A stretch of DNA of 16,062 bases from Pseudomonadota bacterium (GTDB lineage Bacteria; Pseudomonadota; Gammaproteobacteria; Burkholderiales; Burkholderiaceae_B): NCBI GenBank assembly GCA_023432075.1, contig JAEYVD010000071.1:1-16062 (forward strand). Direction: 5' to 3'. Positions within the stretch are counted from its first letter, which is position 1, and every line of letters begins with the position of its first letter. The notes under the pieces are model-generated. The model searched no databases, was not told the DNA's origin, and saw only the letters and a list, made by a program, of their open reading frames with translations. A program made the translations under genes and the position numbers. Positions 6,911 through 14,168 of the stretch are shown in pieces.

Positions 6911-6964
6911 AATAGTCGGCGTTGCCCGCCTGAGATCGCATCCCCTGCCGGGCCCAACACCGCA

Positions 6965-6986
6965 TGTTGAATTCCCGGCTTCAACA
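6965..6986. promoter_or_regulatory. TGTTGAA-N8-TTCAACA palindrome upstream of the DUF4157 gene
   Basis: TGTTGAA (6965-6971) and TTCAACA (6980-6986) are perfect 7-bp arms with an 8-base spacer, ending nine bases before the AAAGGAG ribosome site (6996-7002) of the DUF4157 gene. The arms are AT-richer than the surroundings. The size and layout fit an operator for a dimeric repressor or a 5' UTR hairpin that controls translation. No regulator is encoded next to it. Confidence 0.5.
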
Positions 6987-7009
6987 GGCCGAACGAAAGG
7001 AGCGACCTC

Positions 7010-8767
7010 ATGCGCGCTTTCGTACAGAAGCCCAAAGCGGCTTTTCACCCCGCACCGGCCGAACGGCGCGCACGAACCGCAACGGTGCATCCCCCCGATG
7101 CCCGCCTTGTCATGTCACGGTCAGGCGATGCATCGGAGCAGGAAGCGCAGCGGGCGTCCGAACAGGTGATGCGCATCCCGCGGCTCGACCCCGCGCAGGG
7201 CTTTTCGCCGATCCCCCTGCACCCGGTCGACGCGCGCAACGCCGCATCGGTGACCGACCCGTTGCCGCTTGCCAACGTGCTGGCGGCCGGCGGCCATCCC
7301 CTCGACGCCGATACCCGCGCGTTCATGGAGCCGCGTTTCCAGAAGAACTTCAGCCACGTCCGGCTGCATTCGGACGCGCAGGCCGGCGCCTCAGCCCGCG
7401 CCGCCCAAGCCCGCGCATTCACGGTCGGCCATCACATCGTCCTGGGACCAGGCGAGTACGCGCCCGGCACTGCCGCGGGCCAAGCGCTGTTGGCGCACGA
7501 ACTCGCGCATGTGGTCCAGCAGTCGTCGATCAGCGCGCACGGTCCTCGCCTGTTGCAGCGCGAGCCCAGCGGGCCGACGTACGGCAATCTGCCGCGGGAC
7601 GCGCCCGCGTTCGGGTCGTCGCGCAACGTCATCAAGCTGCAGAACGTCAACGGCACATGGCGGGAGGTTGGCGGGAAATATGGCAGGACCGCGCGCGGTA
7701 ACTATGACTTCGTCGTCAAAGACGGAGAAATCTACGCGGTCAAAGCCAAGAACACGATGAACCCGCTGGGCCACACCGAGGCGGCGCGCGGCGGGCGCGT
7801 CAACTGGGCGGGTCAGGTGGAATTCGAGGCGGGCAAGGTCAAATCCTGGAACGACGGATCGGGTCACTACCGGTCGTTGTCCAGCATGCGTGAGCCCGCT
7901 GTGCAGGCCGGATTGCCTGACGAAAAGTTCATCCAGCACCCCGAAACCGCCGTGCGGCCTCGCCCCAAATCGTCCTTGCCGCAACTGCCTGTCGAACAGC
8001 CCGCCACCAAGCCTCGCGTGCCCGGCGAAGCGCCGAAGGTCGGCTCGGGCCCGCCCCGCATGGCGGAATTGGAGGCACGTTACGGAAAGGCGCCCACCGC
8101 GGTGCCCGCCACCGCCGCCAGCACAGTCGTGGCCGAGGAAGCCGGTTCGCTCTTGAAGGTTTCTGGCCGCACCGCTTCGGCAATCGGCAAGATCGGTAGC
8201 GCCGCGGGCTGGGTCGCGGACTTTCTGATGCCCGGGCCGCAGGACGCGATCATGCTGATGGTGCAGTTTGCCATGACGTATGCCGAAGCGCAGGAAGCGG
8301 CGCGCGCGGAAGGGATGCGCACGGGCTTTGGCCATGGTCTGGCAGCCGGATTGCTGCGGTTGAGCCGCAGCTGGATACGCGAGAACCTGGCGCCGAAAGT
8401 CATCAGCCGCAGCGTCGCGAGCGAGGTGGCAGCCACCACCGGATATCGCGAGAAAGGGGTGGTGCAAGGGCTGGTGGCGGGCATTTCGTTTGCCGAGCGG
8501 CTTAATGCCGATCAACGCAAGGCGATGCTGAAGGAAGGCACGCGCGCCATGCGGGCCAAAGGTGACGACGTGACCTTGCGTGCGCGCTGGGAGCGCGGCT
8601 ATACCGCTTACGACATCATCGACCTGTCCGTGGCGCTGGCGCCGCGCATCGATGAAATCCTGGAGGAAGCGCGCAAGAACGAGGAGCTGCGCCAGGCTGC
8701 CGAGAACTGGGAAAAACTGAAGAAATATGGCCCGCTGATGCCGTTGGCGCCCTTGTTCGAGCCATAG
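7010..8767 (+). CDS. DUF4157 (eCIS-core type) protein with SGHY-motif middle domain
   Basis: This 585-aa protein is modular. Residues 1-80 form a basic, Pro-rich leader. Residues about 93-172 are a DUF4157 domain, from HPLDADTRAFMEPRF through FSHVRLHSD, then AFTVGHHIVLGPGEY, to HELAHVVQQ, with an intact HExxH zinc-peptidase motif (H163, E164, H167). Residues about 201-310 form a small domain with RGNYDFVVKDGEIYAV, WAGQVEFEAGKVKSW and NDGSGHYRS (SGHY 284-287). Residues 315-350 are a Pro/Arg linker. Residues 370-585 are mainly helical with small-residue hydrophobic stretches (SAAGWVADFLM, VVQGLVAGISFAERL) and a charged terminal helix. There is no Sec signal. DUF4157 proteins are known as cargo or companions of extracellular contractile injection systems and as fronts of polymorphic toxins, but no such structural genes are visible here. 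AAAGGAG seven bases before ATG 7010 fixes the start. A toxin or effector role is inference. Confidence 0.85.
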   Translation: MRAFVQKPKAAFHPAPAERRARTATVHPPDARLVMSRSGDASEQEAQRASEQVMRIPRLDPAQGFSPIPLHPVDARNAASVTDPLPLANVLAAGGHPLDADTRAFMEPRFQKNFSHVRLHSDAQAGASARAAQARAFTVGHHIVLGPGEYAPGTAAGQALLAHELAHVVQQSSISAHGPRLLQREPSGPTYGNLPRDAPAFGSSRNVIKLQNVNGTWREVGGKYGRTARGNYDFVVKDGEIYAVKAKNTMNPLGHTEAARGGRVNWAGQVEFEAGKVKSWNDGSGHYRSLSSMREPAVQAGLPDEKFIQHPETAVRPRPKSSLPQLPVEQPATKPRVPGEAPKVGSGPPRMAELEARYGKAPTAVPATAASTVVAEEAGSLLKVSGRTASAIGKIGSAAGWVADFLMPGPQDAIMLMVQFAMTYAEAQEAARAEGMRTGFGHGLAAGLLRLSRSWIRENLAPKVISRSVASEVAATTGYREKGVVQGLVAGISFAERLNADQRKAMLKEGTRAMRAKGDDVTLRARWERGYTAYDIIDLSVALAPRIDEILEEARKNEELRQAAENWEKLKKYGPLMPLAPLFEP

Positions 8768-8812
8768 CGGCTGTGGCATATTTGCCGTGCCCAGCCCGCC
8801 CGGTTTCCCTTC

Positions 8813-9235
8813 ATGCGCACCCCGCCCGATCCCTGCGCCCCACCCCGCAAGCAGCGCGCCGCGAAAACCAATTCGCTGCTCTGGATCCTGGAGCCCTTGG
8901 CGCGCGACGCCGGCTACATGCATCGCAAGATGTTCGGGGCCGACGCGGCCTACCTGGACGGCTTGCTGTATCTGATCGTCGCCGACCGCGACGATCCCTG
9001 GAACGGTGTGATGGTCAGCACGTCACAGGACCGCCACGCGGCGCTGCTGGCAGATATTCCCGAATTGCTGCCGCATCCGGTGCTGGGAAAGTGGCTGTAT
9101 CTGCCGCAGTCGAGCGAGTCCTTCGAATCGACTGCGGCCACGCTGGCGGCGTTGGCGCTGGCGCGGGATCCGCGCATGGGGGTGGCGCCCAAACCCAGGG
9201 CGCGGCGAAGCAAGGCTCGCACCGTCGGCCAATAA
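8813..9235 (+). CDS. Small protein, TfoX-N-terminal-like, function uncertain
   Basis: This 140-aa product starts 45 bp after the DUF4157 gene on the same strand. Its core, RKMFGADAAYLDGLLYLIVAD (about 38-58), resembles the TfoX/YjbR-type pattern KMFGG..Y.dG..f.lv. It is followed by DRDDPWNGVMVSTSQDRHAALLA, then PHPVLGKWLYLPQSSESFE and a basic tail (KPRARRSKARTVGQ). I recall similar short hypothetical proteins in betaproteobacteria but no assigned function. There is no signal peptide or membrane segment, and the basic ends could contact nucleic acid. There is no Shine-Dalgarno sequence before ATG 8813, so the start is uncertain; the conserved part begins around residue 22. It may be translated from the same message as the upstream gene, but a functional link (for example, immunity) is unsupported. 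Confidence 0.65.
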   Translation: MRTPPDPCAPPRKQRAAKTNSLLWILEPLARDAGYMHRKMFGADAAYLDGLLYLIVADRDDPWNGVMVSTSQDRHAALLADIPELLPHPVLGKWLYLPQSSESFESTAATLAALALARDPRMGVAPKPRARRSKARTVGQ

Positions 9236-9253
9236 AAGGGCCAATAGAACGCC

Positions 9254-9274
9254 CCGCTACCCGCTACCCGCTAC
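9254..9274. repeat. Three tandem copies of CCGCTAC
   Basis: Three perfect 7-bp units (9254-9260, 9261-9267, 9268-9274) lie in the 65-bp gap between two convergent genes. They are followed by a GC hairpin CGGCGC (9276-9281)/GCGCCG (9291-9296) that abuts the minus-strand gene's stop. The repeat is probably slippage-derived, and the hairpin may aid transcription ending on either side. Confidence 0.7.
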
Positions 9275-9300
9275 CCGGCGCCCGCGCCACGCGCCGCGGG

Positions 9301-10329
9301 TCAGTCACCCACCCGCACCACCAGCTTCCCGAAGTTCTTCCCTTCAAGCAGTCCGATCAGCGCGTCGGGCGCCTGTTCCAGCCCGTCGACGACGTCCTCG
9401 CGCCAGCGCAGCTTGCCTTCGCGGATCCACTGCCCCGCCACGCGCAGGAATTCGTCTTCCTGTTCCTTCGGAAAGTCGAACACGATGAACCCTTGCAGCG
9501 TGATGCGGCGCGACAGGATCTCGCGCATGGTGGCGGGCAGGCGATCCGGGCCGCGGCGGTCGGCGGGGCCGTCGTTGTAGTTGGCGATCAGGCCGCACAC
9601 CGGCACCCGGGCAAAGTCGTTCAGCAGCGGAAGCACGGCGTCCCACACATGGCCGCTGACGTTCTCGAAATAGACGTCGATGCCATCGGGGCAAGCTTCG
9701 GCCAGCTTCTGCGCAAAGTCCGGCGCGCGGTGGTCCACGACCACATCAAAGCCCAGTTCCTCTTTGACGAAGGCGCACTTCTCCGGCCCGCCCGCGATGC
9801 CCACGACGCGCGCGCCCTTGATCCGCGCGATCTGGCCAACCACCGAGCCAACGGCGCCGCTAGCAGCAGCAACGACCACGGTTTCACCCGGTTTGGGCTG
9901 GCCGATGTTGAGCAGTCCGACGTAGGCCGTGAGGCCGGGCATGCCCAGCACGCCCAGCGCGGTCGACGGCGGCGCAATCGCCGGATCAAGGCGGCGCAGA
10001 CCGCTGCCGTCGGACAGCGCGTAGCGTTGCCAGCCGGCAGACGACAGCACGATGTCGCCCTCACGCCAGTCGGGATGGCGGGACGTTTTCACCCGGGCGA
10101 CCGTGCCGCCGACCATGACGTCCCCGATTTGCATGGGCTCGGCATAGGATTTTTCGTCACTGACACGCCAGCGCATGTACGGATCCAGCGACAAGGTCTG
10201 GACTTCCAGCAGCACCTGGCCCTCGGCCGGTTCGGGAATGGGCGCGCGCTCGACGCGGAAATCAGAGGCCTTGGGGCGGCCAACCGGCCGGGATGCGAGG
10301 ACGACGCGCAGATTCTGGGGATGTGTCAT
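9301..10329 (-). CDS. NADP-dependent zinc-independent oxidoreductase (MDR; CurA/leukotriene-B4-DH type)
   Basis: This 342-aa protein belongs to the medium-chain dehydrogenase/reductase branch that reduces the C=C bond of alkenals/alkenones with NADPH. Markers are LSLDPYMRWRV (46-56), GDVMVGGTVARV (69-80), LGMPGLTAYVGLL (128-140), the cofactor motif AASGAVGS (155-162), GIAGGPEKC, DVYFENVSGHVWDAVLPLL, and GFIVFDF near residue 285. The zinc-ligand cysteines of alcohol dehydrogenases are absent, as expected. The frame extends to 10377, but ATG 10329 matches the family N-terminus (MTHPQNLRVVLASRP) and has AAGGAG nine bases upstream. Its promoter region is shared with the divergent LysR gene 112 bp away, a layout in which the regulator usually controls the enzyme gene. 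Likely role: detoxification of reactive carbonyls or quinones. Confidence 0.92.
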   Translation of the reverse strand: MTHPQNLRVVLASRPVGRPKASDFRVERAPIPEPAEGQVLLEVQTLSLDPYMRWRVSDEKSYAEPMQIGDVMVGGTVARVKTSRHPDWREGDIVLSSAGWQRYALSDGSGLRRLDPAIAPPSTALGVLGMPGLTAYVGLLNIGQPKPGETVVVAAASGAVGSVVGQIARIKGARVVGIAGGPEKCAFVKEELGFDVVVDHRAPDFAQKLAEACPDGIDVYFENVSGHVWDAVLPLLNDFARVPVCGLIANYNDGPADRRGPDRLPATMREILSRRITLQGFIVFDFPKEQEDEFLRVAGQWIREGKLRWREDVVDGLEQAPDALIGLLEGKNFGKLVVRVGD

Positions 10330-10441
10330 GGTGAAGAGCTCCTTGAGTTGAGTCGGACATTTCGCGACAAGGGTCATCCTAGGACCGCCGTAGAGTTACA
10401 GATAGACTGATAGCTCGTAAACCAGATTTCATGGATTGATA
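10330..10441. promoter_or_regulatory. Divergent promoter/operator region, oxidoreductase-LysR
   Basis: This 112-bp gap separates two divergent genes and is clearly AT-richer than its neighbours around 10391-10440. It contains TTAC (10396-10399) and GTAA (10417-10420) as a short dyad with a 17-bp spacer, and a direct repeat GATAG-ACT-GATAG (10401-10413). LysR regulators bind dyads with a T-N11-A core in such gaps. A LysR binding site is probable here, but the exact box and the -35/-10 elements cannot be fixed by eye. Confidence 0.5.
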
Positions 10442-11341
10442 ATGTCAGCCGACTTCGACCCCGCCCTGCTCCGCACCTTTGTCGCGGTCTGCCGATACGG
10501 CAGCCTGAGCCGCGCAGCCGAAATGTCGGGCCGTGCGCAGTCGGCGCTCAGCACCCAGATCCGCCGGTTGGAGGAAATGGCGGGCAAGCGGCTGCTGCAT
10601 CGCACCGGCCGCGGCATGGCCCCGACCACCGAGGGCGAGTTGCTGCTGAGCTACGCCAACCGAATCCTTGCGCTGGGCGAGGCGGCCGCGGCGCGGCTGC
10701 GCGAACGGGCGGTGGCGGGCAGCGTGCGCATCGGGTTGTCCGAGGATGTCGCGGTGGCCGCGTTGCCGGCGGCGCTGGGCCGGCTGCGGCGCGCGTGCCC
10801 CAACCTGCATCTGGACGTCGTGATCGACGACGGCGAGCGGCTGGCCGCGCGCTGGCAGGATGGCACGCTGGACGTGGCGGTGGGCGCGTGCGTGGGGTTC
10901 GTCGATGAACCCATCGAGACCTGGACAGTGGATCTGCACTGGGCCTGCGGGATCGACGAAACCCTGGACCCGGATCAGCCGCTCGATGTGATCGTGTACG
11001 CCGAGCCCTGCTCATGGCGCCGGCTGGCATTCGATGCGCTGACCGCGTCGGGGCGTGATTTCCGGGTGTCGCTGACCAGCCACAACGTAGGCGCCACGAT
11101 CGCTGCCGTCGAGAACGGCCTGGGCGTGGCTTTGCTGACGACCGAGTGCCTGCGGCCCGACACCATGCGCGTGATTTCGATCGGGGCCGAAGGCGCGCTG
11201 CCGCTGACCGCGCAATTCGGCTTGTACGCGGCGCACCGGCTGAACGAAAGCGGCCAGGCTGCCGTTACCCTGCTGCGCGAAAGCCTGCGGGGGTGGACAG
11301 CACAGGCCATACCGCGCGAGTCCACGCTGATCCCCGCCTGA
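10442..11341 (+). CDS. LysR-family transcriptional regulator
   Basis: This 299-aa protein has the winged helix-turn-helix of LysR regulators at its N-terminus: FDPALLRTFVAVCRYGSLSRAAE, then a recognition helix in SQIRR-like form (SALSTQIRRLEE, 35-46), followed by LLHRTGRGMAPTTEGELLL. The linker helix spans about 65-90, and the effector-binding domain begins at GSVRIGLSEDVAVAALPAAL. The second half has the expected VENGLGVALLTTECL segment (about 222-236). A TTG lies six bases upstream in frame, but ATG 10442 gives the standard MSADFDPALLRTF start. It is divergent from the NADP oxidoreductase gene and probably controls that gene and itself. The effector is not predictable from sequence. Confidence 0.93.
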   Translation: MSADFDPALLRTFVAVCRYGSLSRAAEMSGRAQSALSTQIRRLEEMAGKRLLHRTGRGMAPTTEGELLLSYANRILALGEAAAARLRERAVAGSVRIGLSEDVAVAALPAALGRLRRACPNLHLDVVIDDGERLAARWQDGTLDVAVGACVGFVDEPIETWTVDLHWACGIDETLDPDQPLDVIVYAEPCSWRRLAFDALTASGRDFRVSLTSHNVGATIAAVENGLGVALLTTECLRPDTMRVISIGAEGALPLTAQFGLYAAHRLNESGQAAVTLLRESLRGWTAQAIPRESTLIPA

Positions 11342-11461
11342 AGCGCTGCACTCGCGCCAGATTTGTTACCCCTGGCCGCCGCCTCCCGGTGCCACACTGT
11401 TCGTACACCCGCGCCGCTCGCACGAGGCCCTCGGGTCCGAACCCATCAGGAGGATCACGCC

Positions 11462-12250
11462 ATGACCATGCCCCCCGCATCCGCCGCCAAAGGCGCCCGG
11501 CCCGCCATGCAGACGCCCCCGGTCGTCTCCACTGAAGATTGGGAAGCCGCCCGCCAGCAACTGCTCGTCAAGGAAAAGGCCCACACGCGCGCCCGCGACG
11601 CGCTCGCCGCGGAGCGCCGCCGCATGCCCTGGACGGCGGTGGACAAGGAATATGTTTTTGAAGGCCCTGCCGGCAAGGTCACGTTGCTCGACCTGTTCGA
11701 CGGCCGCCGGCAGCTCATCGTCTATCGCGCGTTTCACGAGCCCGGTGTCTTCGGCTGGCCGGATCATGCGTGCCGCGGTTGCTCGATGGTGGCTGATCAG
11801 GTGGCCCACCTTTCGCACCTGAATGCGCGCGACACGACACTCGTCTTCGTCTCGCGCGCGCCGCAGGCGGACATCGAACGGTTGAAGGCGCGCATGGGCT
11901 GGACGATGCCGTGGTTTACGCTGACCGACAGTTTCGACGCGGATTTCGGCGTGGACGAATGGCACGGCACCAACGTGTTCTATCGCGACGGCGACCGCAT
12001 CTATCGCACGTATTTCCTGAACAACCGGGGCGACGAGCAGATGGGCGGCACCTGGAATTACCTGGACATCACGCCGCTCGGACGGCAGGAGACCTGGGAG
12101 GATTCTCCGGCGGGCTATCCGCAGACGCAGCCCTATAAATGGTGGAACTGGCACGATAGCTACGTACCGGATGCGCCGCCGGACCAGAAATGGGTGGATG
12201 TGTCCGACGCGGGCGAAAAGGCCTTTCGCAATCACTGCGACCCGAAGTAG
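11462..12250 (+). CDS. DUF899 family thioredoxin-like protein
   Basis: This 262-aa protein fits the DUF899 family (thioredoxin-fold proteins of unknown role). It has an N-terminal helical part with WEAARQQLLVKEKAHTRARD and RRRMPWTAVDKEYVFEGP, then strand-turn motifs LLDLFDGRRQLIVYRAF and the CxxC-type ACRGCSM (C104, C107). The NARDTTLVFVSRAP segment follows, then GWTMPWFTLTDSFDADFGV, GTWNYLDITPLGRQETW and a Trp-rich C-terminus (YKWWNWHDSY). The CxxC and fold suggest redox activity, but family members are largely uncharacterised. AGGAGG eight bases before ATG 11462 strongly marks the start. It follows the LysR gene by 120 bp on the same strand and probably has its own promoter in that gap. Confidence 0.9.
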   Translation: MTMPPASAAKGARPAMQTPPVVSTEDWEAARQQLLVKEKAHTRARDALAAERRRMPWTAVDKEYVFEGPAGKVTLLDLFDGRRQLIVYRAFHEPGVFGWPDHACRGCSMVADQVAHLSHLNARDTTLVFVSRAPQADIERLKARMGWTMPWFTLTDSFDADFGVDEWHGTNVFYRDGDRIYRTYFLNNRGDEQMGGTWNYLDITPLGRQETWEDSPAGYPQTQPYKWWNWHDSYVPDAPPDQKWVDVSDAGEKAFRNHCDPK

Positions 12251-12364
12251 CCTGCGTCGCGGCGAGCGGCTGTTTTAAGATACGCGCTGGCAAATTCCGC
12301 AGCGCGCCCATGAACATCGATACCGCTTCCCGCAATCTTCGCCATCGTTTCCGAGTCAGCCTGC

Positions 12365-12943
12365 ATGGCGAGTGAACTGGCTGACTGGAAACGCGCCTTC
12401 CAGCCTTGCCGCATTCCCGCGATTGCCGCACTCGTGCTTCTGGGCATCGCCATCTACTGCTTCAACGCGGCGAAAGACATCCGCCTGCCCTACGACCCCG
12501 CCAAGCTGAACACGATCCAGCTTCGTGTCGACAAGGTGGCAAGCTGCGACGCTCAGGCGCGGATACGCGGACGGTTGGAGCGTTACGCCGTGCCTTGCGT
12601 CTATTCGGGCAACTATCCCCACATGGTGTTCAAGTTCTTTGAGGCGACCTACAAGGTCCGGTACACCGAGGGCGAGCACGTGGAATTCATGGTGCTTGAA
12701 GACCAACAGCAGCTTACCGACGGCACGATTGCGCGCCAATACAACATGGCCATTCCCGTTCGGGTCTACGGCGTGCGCAAGAACGGCGAAACGCTGGTCG
12801 ATGCCAAGCAGGTCCATGACGAGAACCATTCGCGCAAATTGCAATTCAACATGAACGGTTGGATCGCGTTGGTGCTGGCTGGCTGGGCGGCAGTGATTAC
12901 TTTCAAACGGGCCCGCAAGATCCTGAACGACGCGATGTGGTGA
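12365..12943 (+). CDS. Two-TM hypothetical membrane protein
   Basis: This 192-aa protein has a cytoplasmic-looking N-terminus (MASELADWKRAFQPCR) and a first membrane helix at about 17-34 (IPAIAALVLLGIAIYCF). A ~125-residue extracytoplasmic domain follows, with two cysteines (C61 and C78 region: KVASCDAQARIRG and AVPCVYSGNYPH) that may pair. A second helix is at about 165-180 (GWIALVLAGWAAVITF), then a short basic tail (KRARKILNDAMW). The outer domain is strand-rich (VRYTEGEHVEFMVLED, IPVRVYGVRKNGETLVD), as in DUF3592-like proteins, but I cannot assign a family with certainty. The ribosome site before ATG 12365 is weak (GAG). It converges with the zinc-ribbon gene, with only 3 bp between the two stops. 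Confidence 0.75.
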   Translation: MASELADWKRAFQPCRIPAIAALVLLGIAIYCFNAAKDIRLPYDPAKLNTIQLRVDKVASCDAQARIRGRLERYAVPCVYSGNYPHMVFKFFEATYKVRYTEGEHVEFMVLEDQQQLTDGTIARQYNMAIPVRVYGVRKNGETLVDAKQVHDENHSRKLQFNMNGWIALVLAGWAAVITFKRARKILNDAMW

Positions 12944-12946
12944 CGC

Positions 12947-13993
12947 TCAAGCGCGCTGGCGGGCCCCGTCCAGGACACGAGTCCAAGCCTGCATCAATGT
13001 CAGCGCGTCTGATTCCGTCACGTACTGCGGCGCCCCCCGCGCCATGGCGGCAAACAGCAGCGCATCGCATGCGCGCTGCCACAAGGGGTTCAACACCTGT
13101 TCGGTCTCGCCGTCTTCCTCGACCAGGATGAAAGCGCCGCCGCCATCCACTTGCTCGGCGCGCTTGCGCAGCTGGTCGTGAATCAGCAGAAAGCCGGCAT
13201 GGATCGGCGAACGCGCCTTGTCGACACCCCGCGCAGCGGCCAGCGCACCGCGCCAGTCGTCTTCGCCATCGGACGTCGGCTCTCCCCCCTGTTGCGACCA
13301 CCCCATCCAGGCCCGGCTGTACGCCCGCCAGGCGTCTTCCGGCAGGTTGTCCGCCAACGCCTGCGCCTGGCCGCGCGACAACGTGCCGATCTGCTCGACG
13401 ATGTCCAGCACGCCCTCGCCCTTCGGTCCGAACAAGGCAGAGAGCGGCAATTCTTCCAACAAAGCGATTGCACTGGCGCGCCAATAGCCGGGCTGTGCGA
13501 CGAGGTCGGACATATCGCCCTGCTTTTCAACACGCACGCGCCACAGCCGGCCCGGCCAGCGGCTTCCGATGACGATGGATTCGAGCGACTGGTCCACCAC
13601 AATCCACGGCGGGACAGGCTTTACGAGCGACACGCGATCAGCGGTTCGCATCAGCTTGAAGGCGGGATCGGGAAGATCGAACCAGTACCCGACAGGCATC
13701 GCCTGACGCACCGGCGCAAGCCCGCTTTCCGTCACATCGCCGCCGCAATGCCGGCACACGCGCGCCTCGCGAAGGATGGGCTTGCCGCAGTGCAGGCAGT
13801 CGATATGCGAAGACAGAAGCGGCTGGCCGGCCAGCGGCGAACGGTTGGCGATGTTGGCCAGGAAGACGGCCGCCACCGGCGGGCTGATCAGACAGGCCAG
13901 CAGCGTCCAACCCACCCCATTGCGGCCACGCTTTCGCGCCATAAAGCCGACCACGATGGCCAGCGCGATCCAGAGAAAGATGATGAATAGCAT
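12947..13993 (-). CDS. Membrane-anchored zinc-ribbon protein, function unknown
   Basis: This 348-aa protein begins with two membrane helices (about 1-18, FLWIALAIVVGFMA; about 28-48, GWTLLACLISPPVAAVFL) joined by a basic loop (RKRGRNGVG). A zinc ribbon follows, with C66-x2-C69 and C80-x2-C83 (CLHCGKPILREARVCRHCG). The remaining ~265 residues are soluble and presumably cytoplasmic, containing VSLVKPVPPWIVVDQSLESI, a repeated Trp/Arg pattern (RWPGRLWRVRVEKQG) and a helical C-terminus. The layout (short TM pair, zinc ribbon, soluble domain) occurs in several uncharacterised bacterial membrane proteins. The ATG at 13993 lacks a clear Shine-Dalgarno sequence but is the first methionine before the hydrophobic start. 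I do not recognise the C-terminal domain. Confidence 0.75.
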   Translation of the reverse strand: MLFIIFLWIALAIVVGFMARKRGRNGVGWTLLACLISPPVAAVFLANIANRSPLAGQPLLSSHIDCLHCGKPILREARVCRHCGGDVTESGLAPVRQAMPVGYWFDLPDPAFKLMRTADRVSLVKPVPPWIVVDQSLESIVIGSRWPGRLWRVRVEKQGDMSDLVAQPGYWRASAIALLEELPLSALFGPKGEGVLDIVEQIGTLSRGQAQALADNLPEDAWRAYSRAWMGWSQQGGEPTSDGEDDWRGALAAARGVDKARSPIHAGFLLIHDQLRKRAEQVDGGGAFILVEEDGETEQVLNPLWQRACDALLFAAMARGAPQYVTESDALTLMQAWTRVLDGARQRA

Positions 13994-14057
13994 GGCGCGA
14001 TGTTAACCGTGGAGCGCTTCGGTCTTGCACCACCGGATTCAGCTGACCACAAGCATC

Positions 14058-14151
14058 GGTGACCCGCAAATGAAAGCCCCGGCTCAAGGCCGGGGTGGGA
14101 TCAGGTCTTAAATGATGGGTCGTAGGCTTGCGCCCATTGGAAGCCATCACC
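14058..14151. other. Structured intergenic region with two hairpins
   Basis: CCCCGGC (14077-14083)/GCCGGGG (14089-14095) form a 7-bp stem with a 5-nt loop. On the minus strand it is followed by CTTTCATTTG, a moderate T-tract. A second hairpin is ATGGG (14115-14119)/CCCAT (14133-14137). The flanks GGTGA (14058-14062) and TCACC (14147-14151) can close both into one structure. The first hairpin could be an intrinsic terminator read on the minus strand, or an element in the 5' UTR of the zinc-ribbon gene. No known RNA family is recognised. Confidence 0.45.
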
Positions 14152-14168
14152 AACCTTGAGGGGATTCT

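Noticed and set aside
6792..6965. 58-residue N-terminal extension of the SDR
   Set aside because: The extension has no SDR-like sequence, whereas ATG 6791 gives the canonical start a few residues before the cofactor motif and has an AGGA upstream.
7010..8767. Complete contractile injection (eCIS) locus around the DUF4157 gene
   Set aside because: No sheath, tube, baseplate, spike or AAA+ ATPase gene is present on either side within the window.
7391..8923. 510-codon open frame on the minus strand
   Set aside because: It is antisense to the DUF4157 gene, which has a clear domain and ribosome site. The composition is biased and no motif is visible.
8773..10410. 545-codon open frame on the plus strand
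   Set aside because: It covers the TfoX-like gene in another frame and runs antisense through the whole oxidoreductase gene, which is unmistakable on the minus strand.
12251..12285. Terminator after the DUF899 gene
   Set aside because: A TGTTTTAAG stretch follows GC-rich sequence, but only short, interrupted pairing can be drawn, so no reliable stem supports it.
12310..12375. 21-codon mini-ORF overlapping the start of the two-TM protein
   Set aside because: It is in a different frame with no convincing ribosome site. A leader peptide is conceivable but unsupported.
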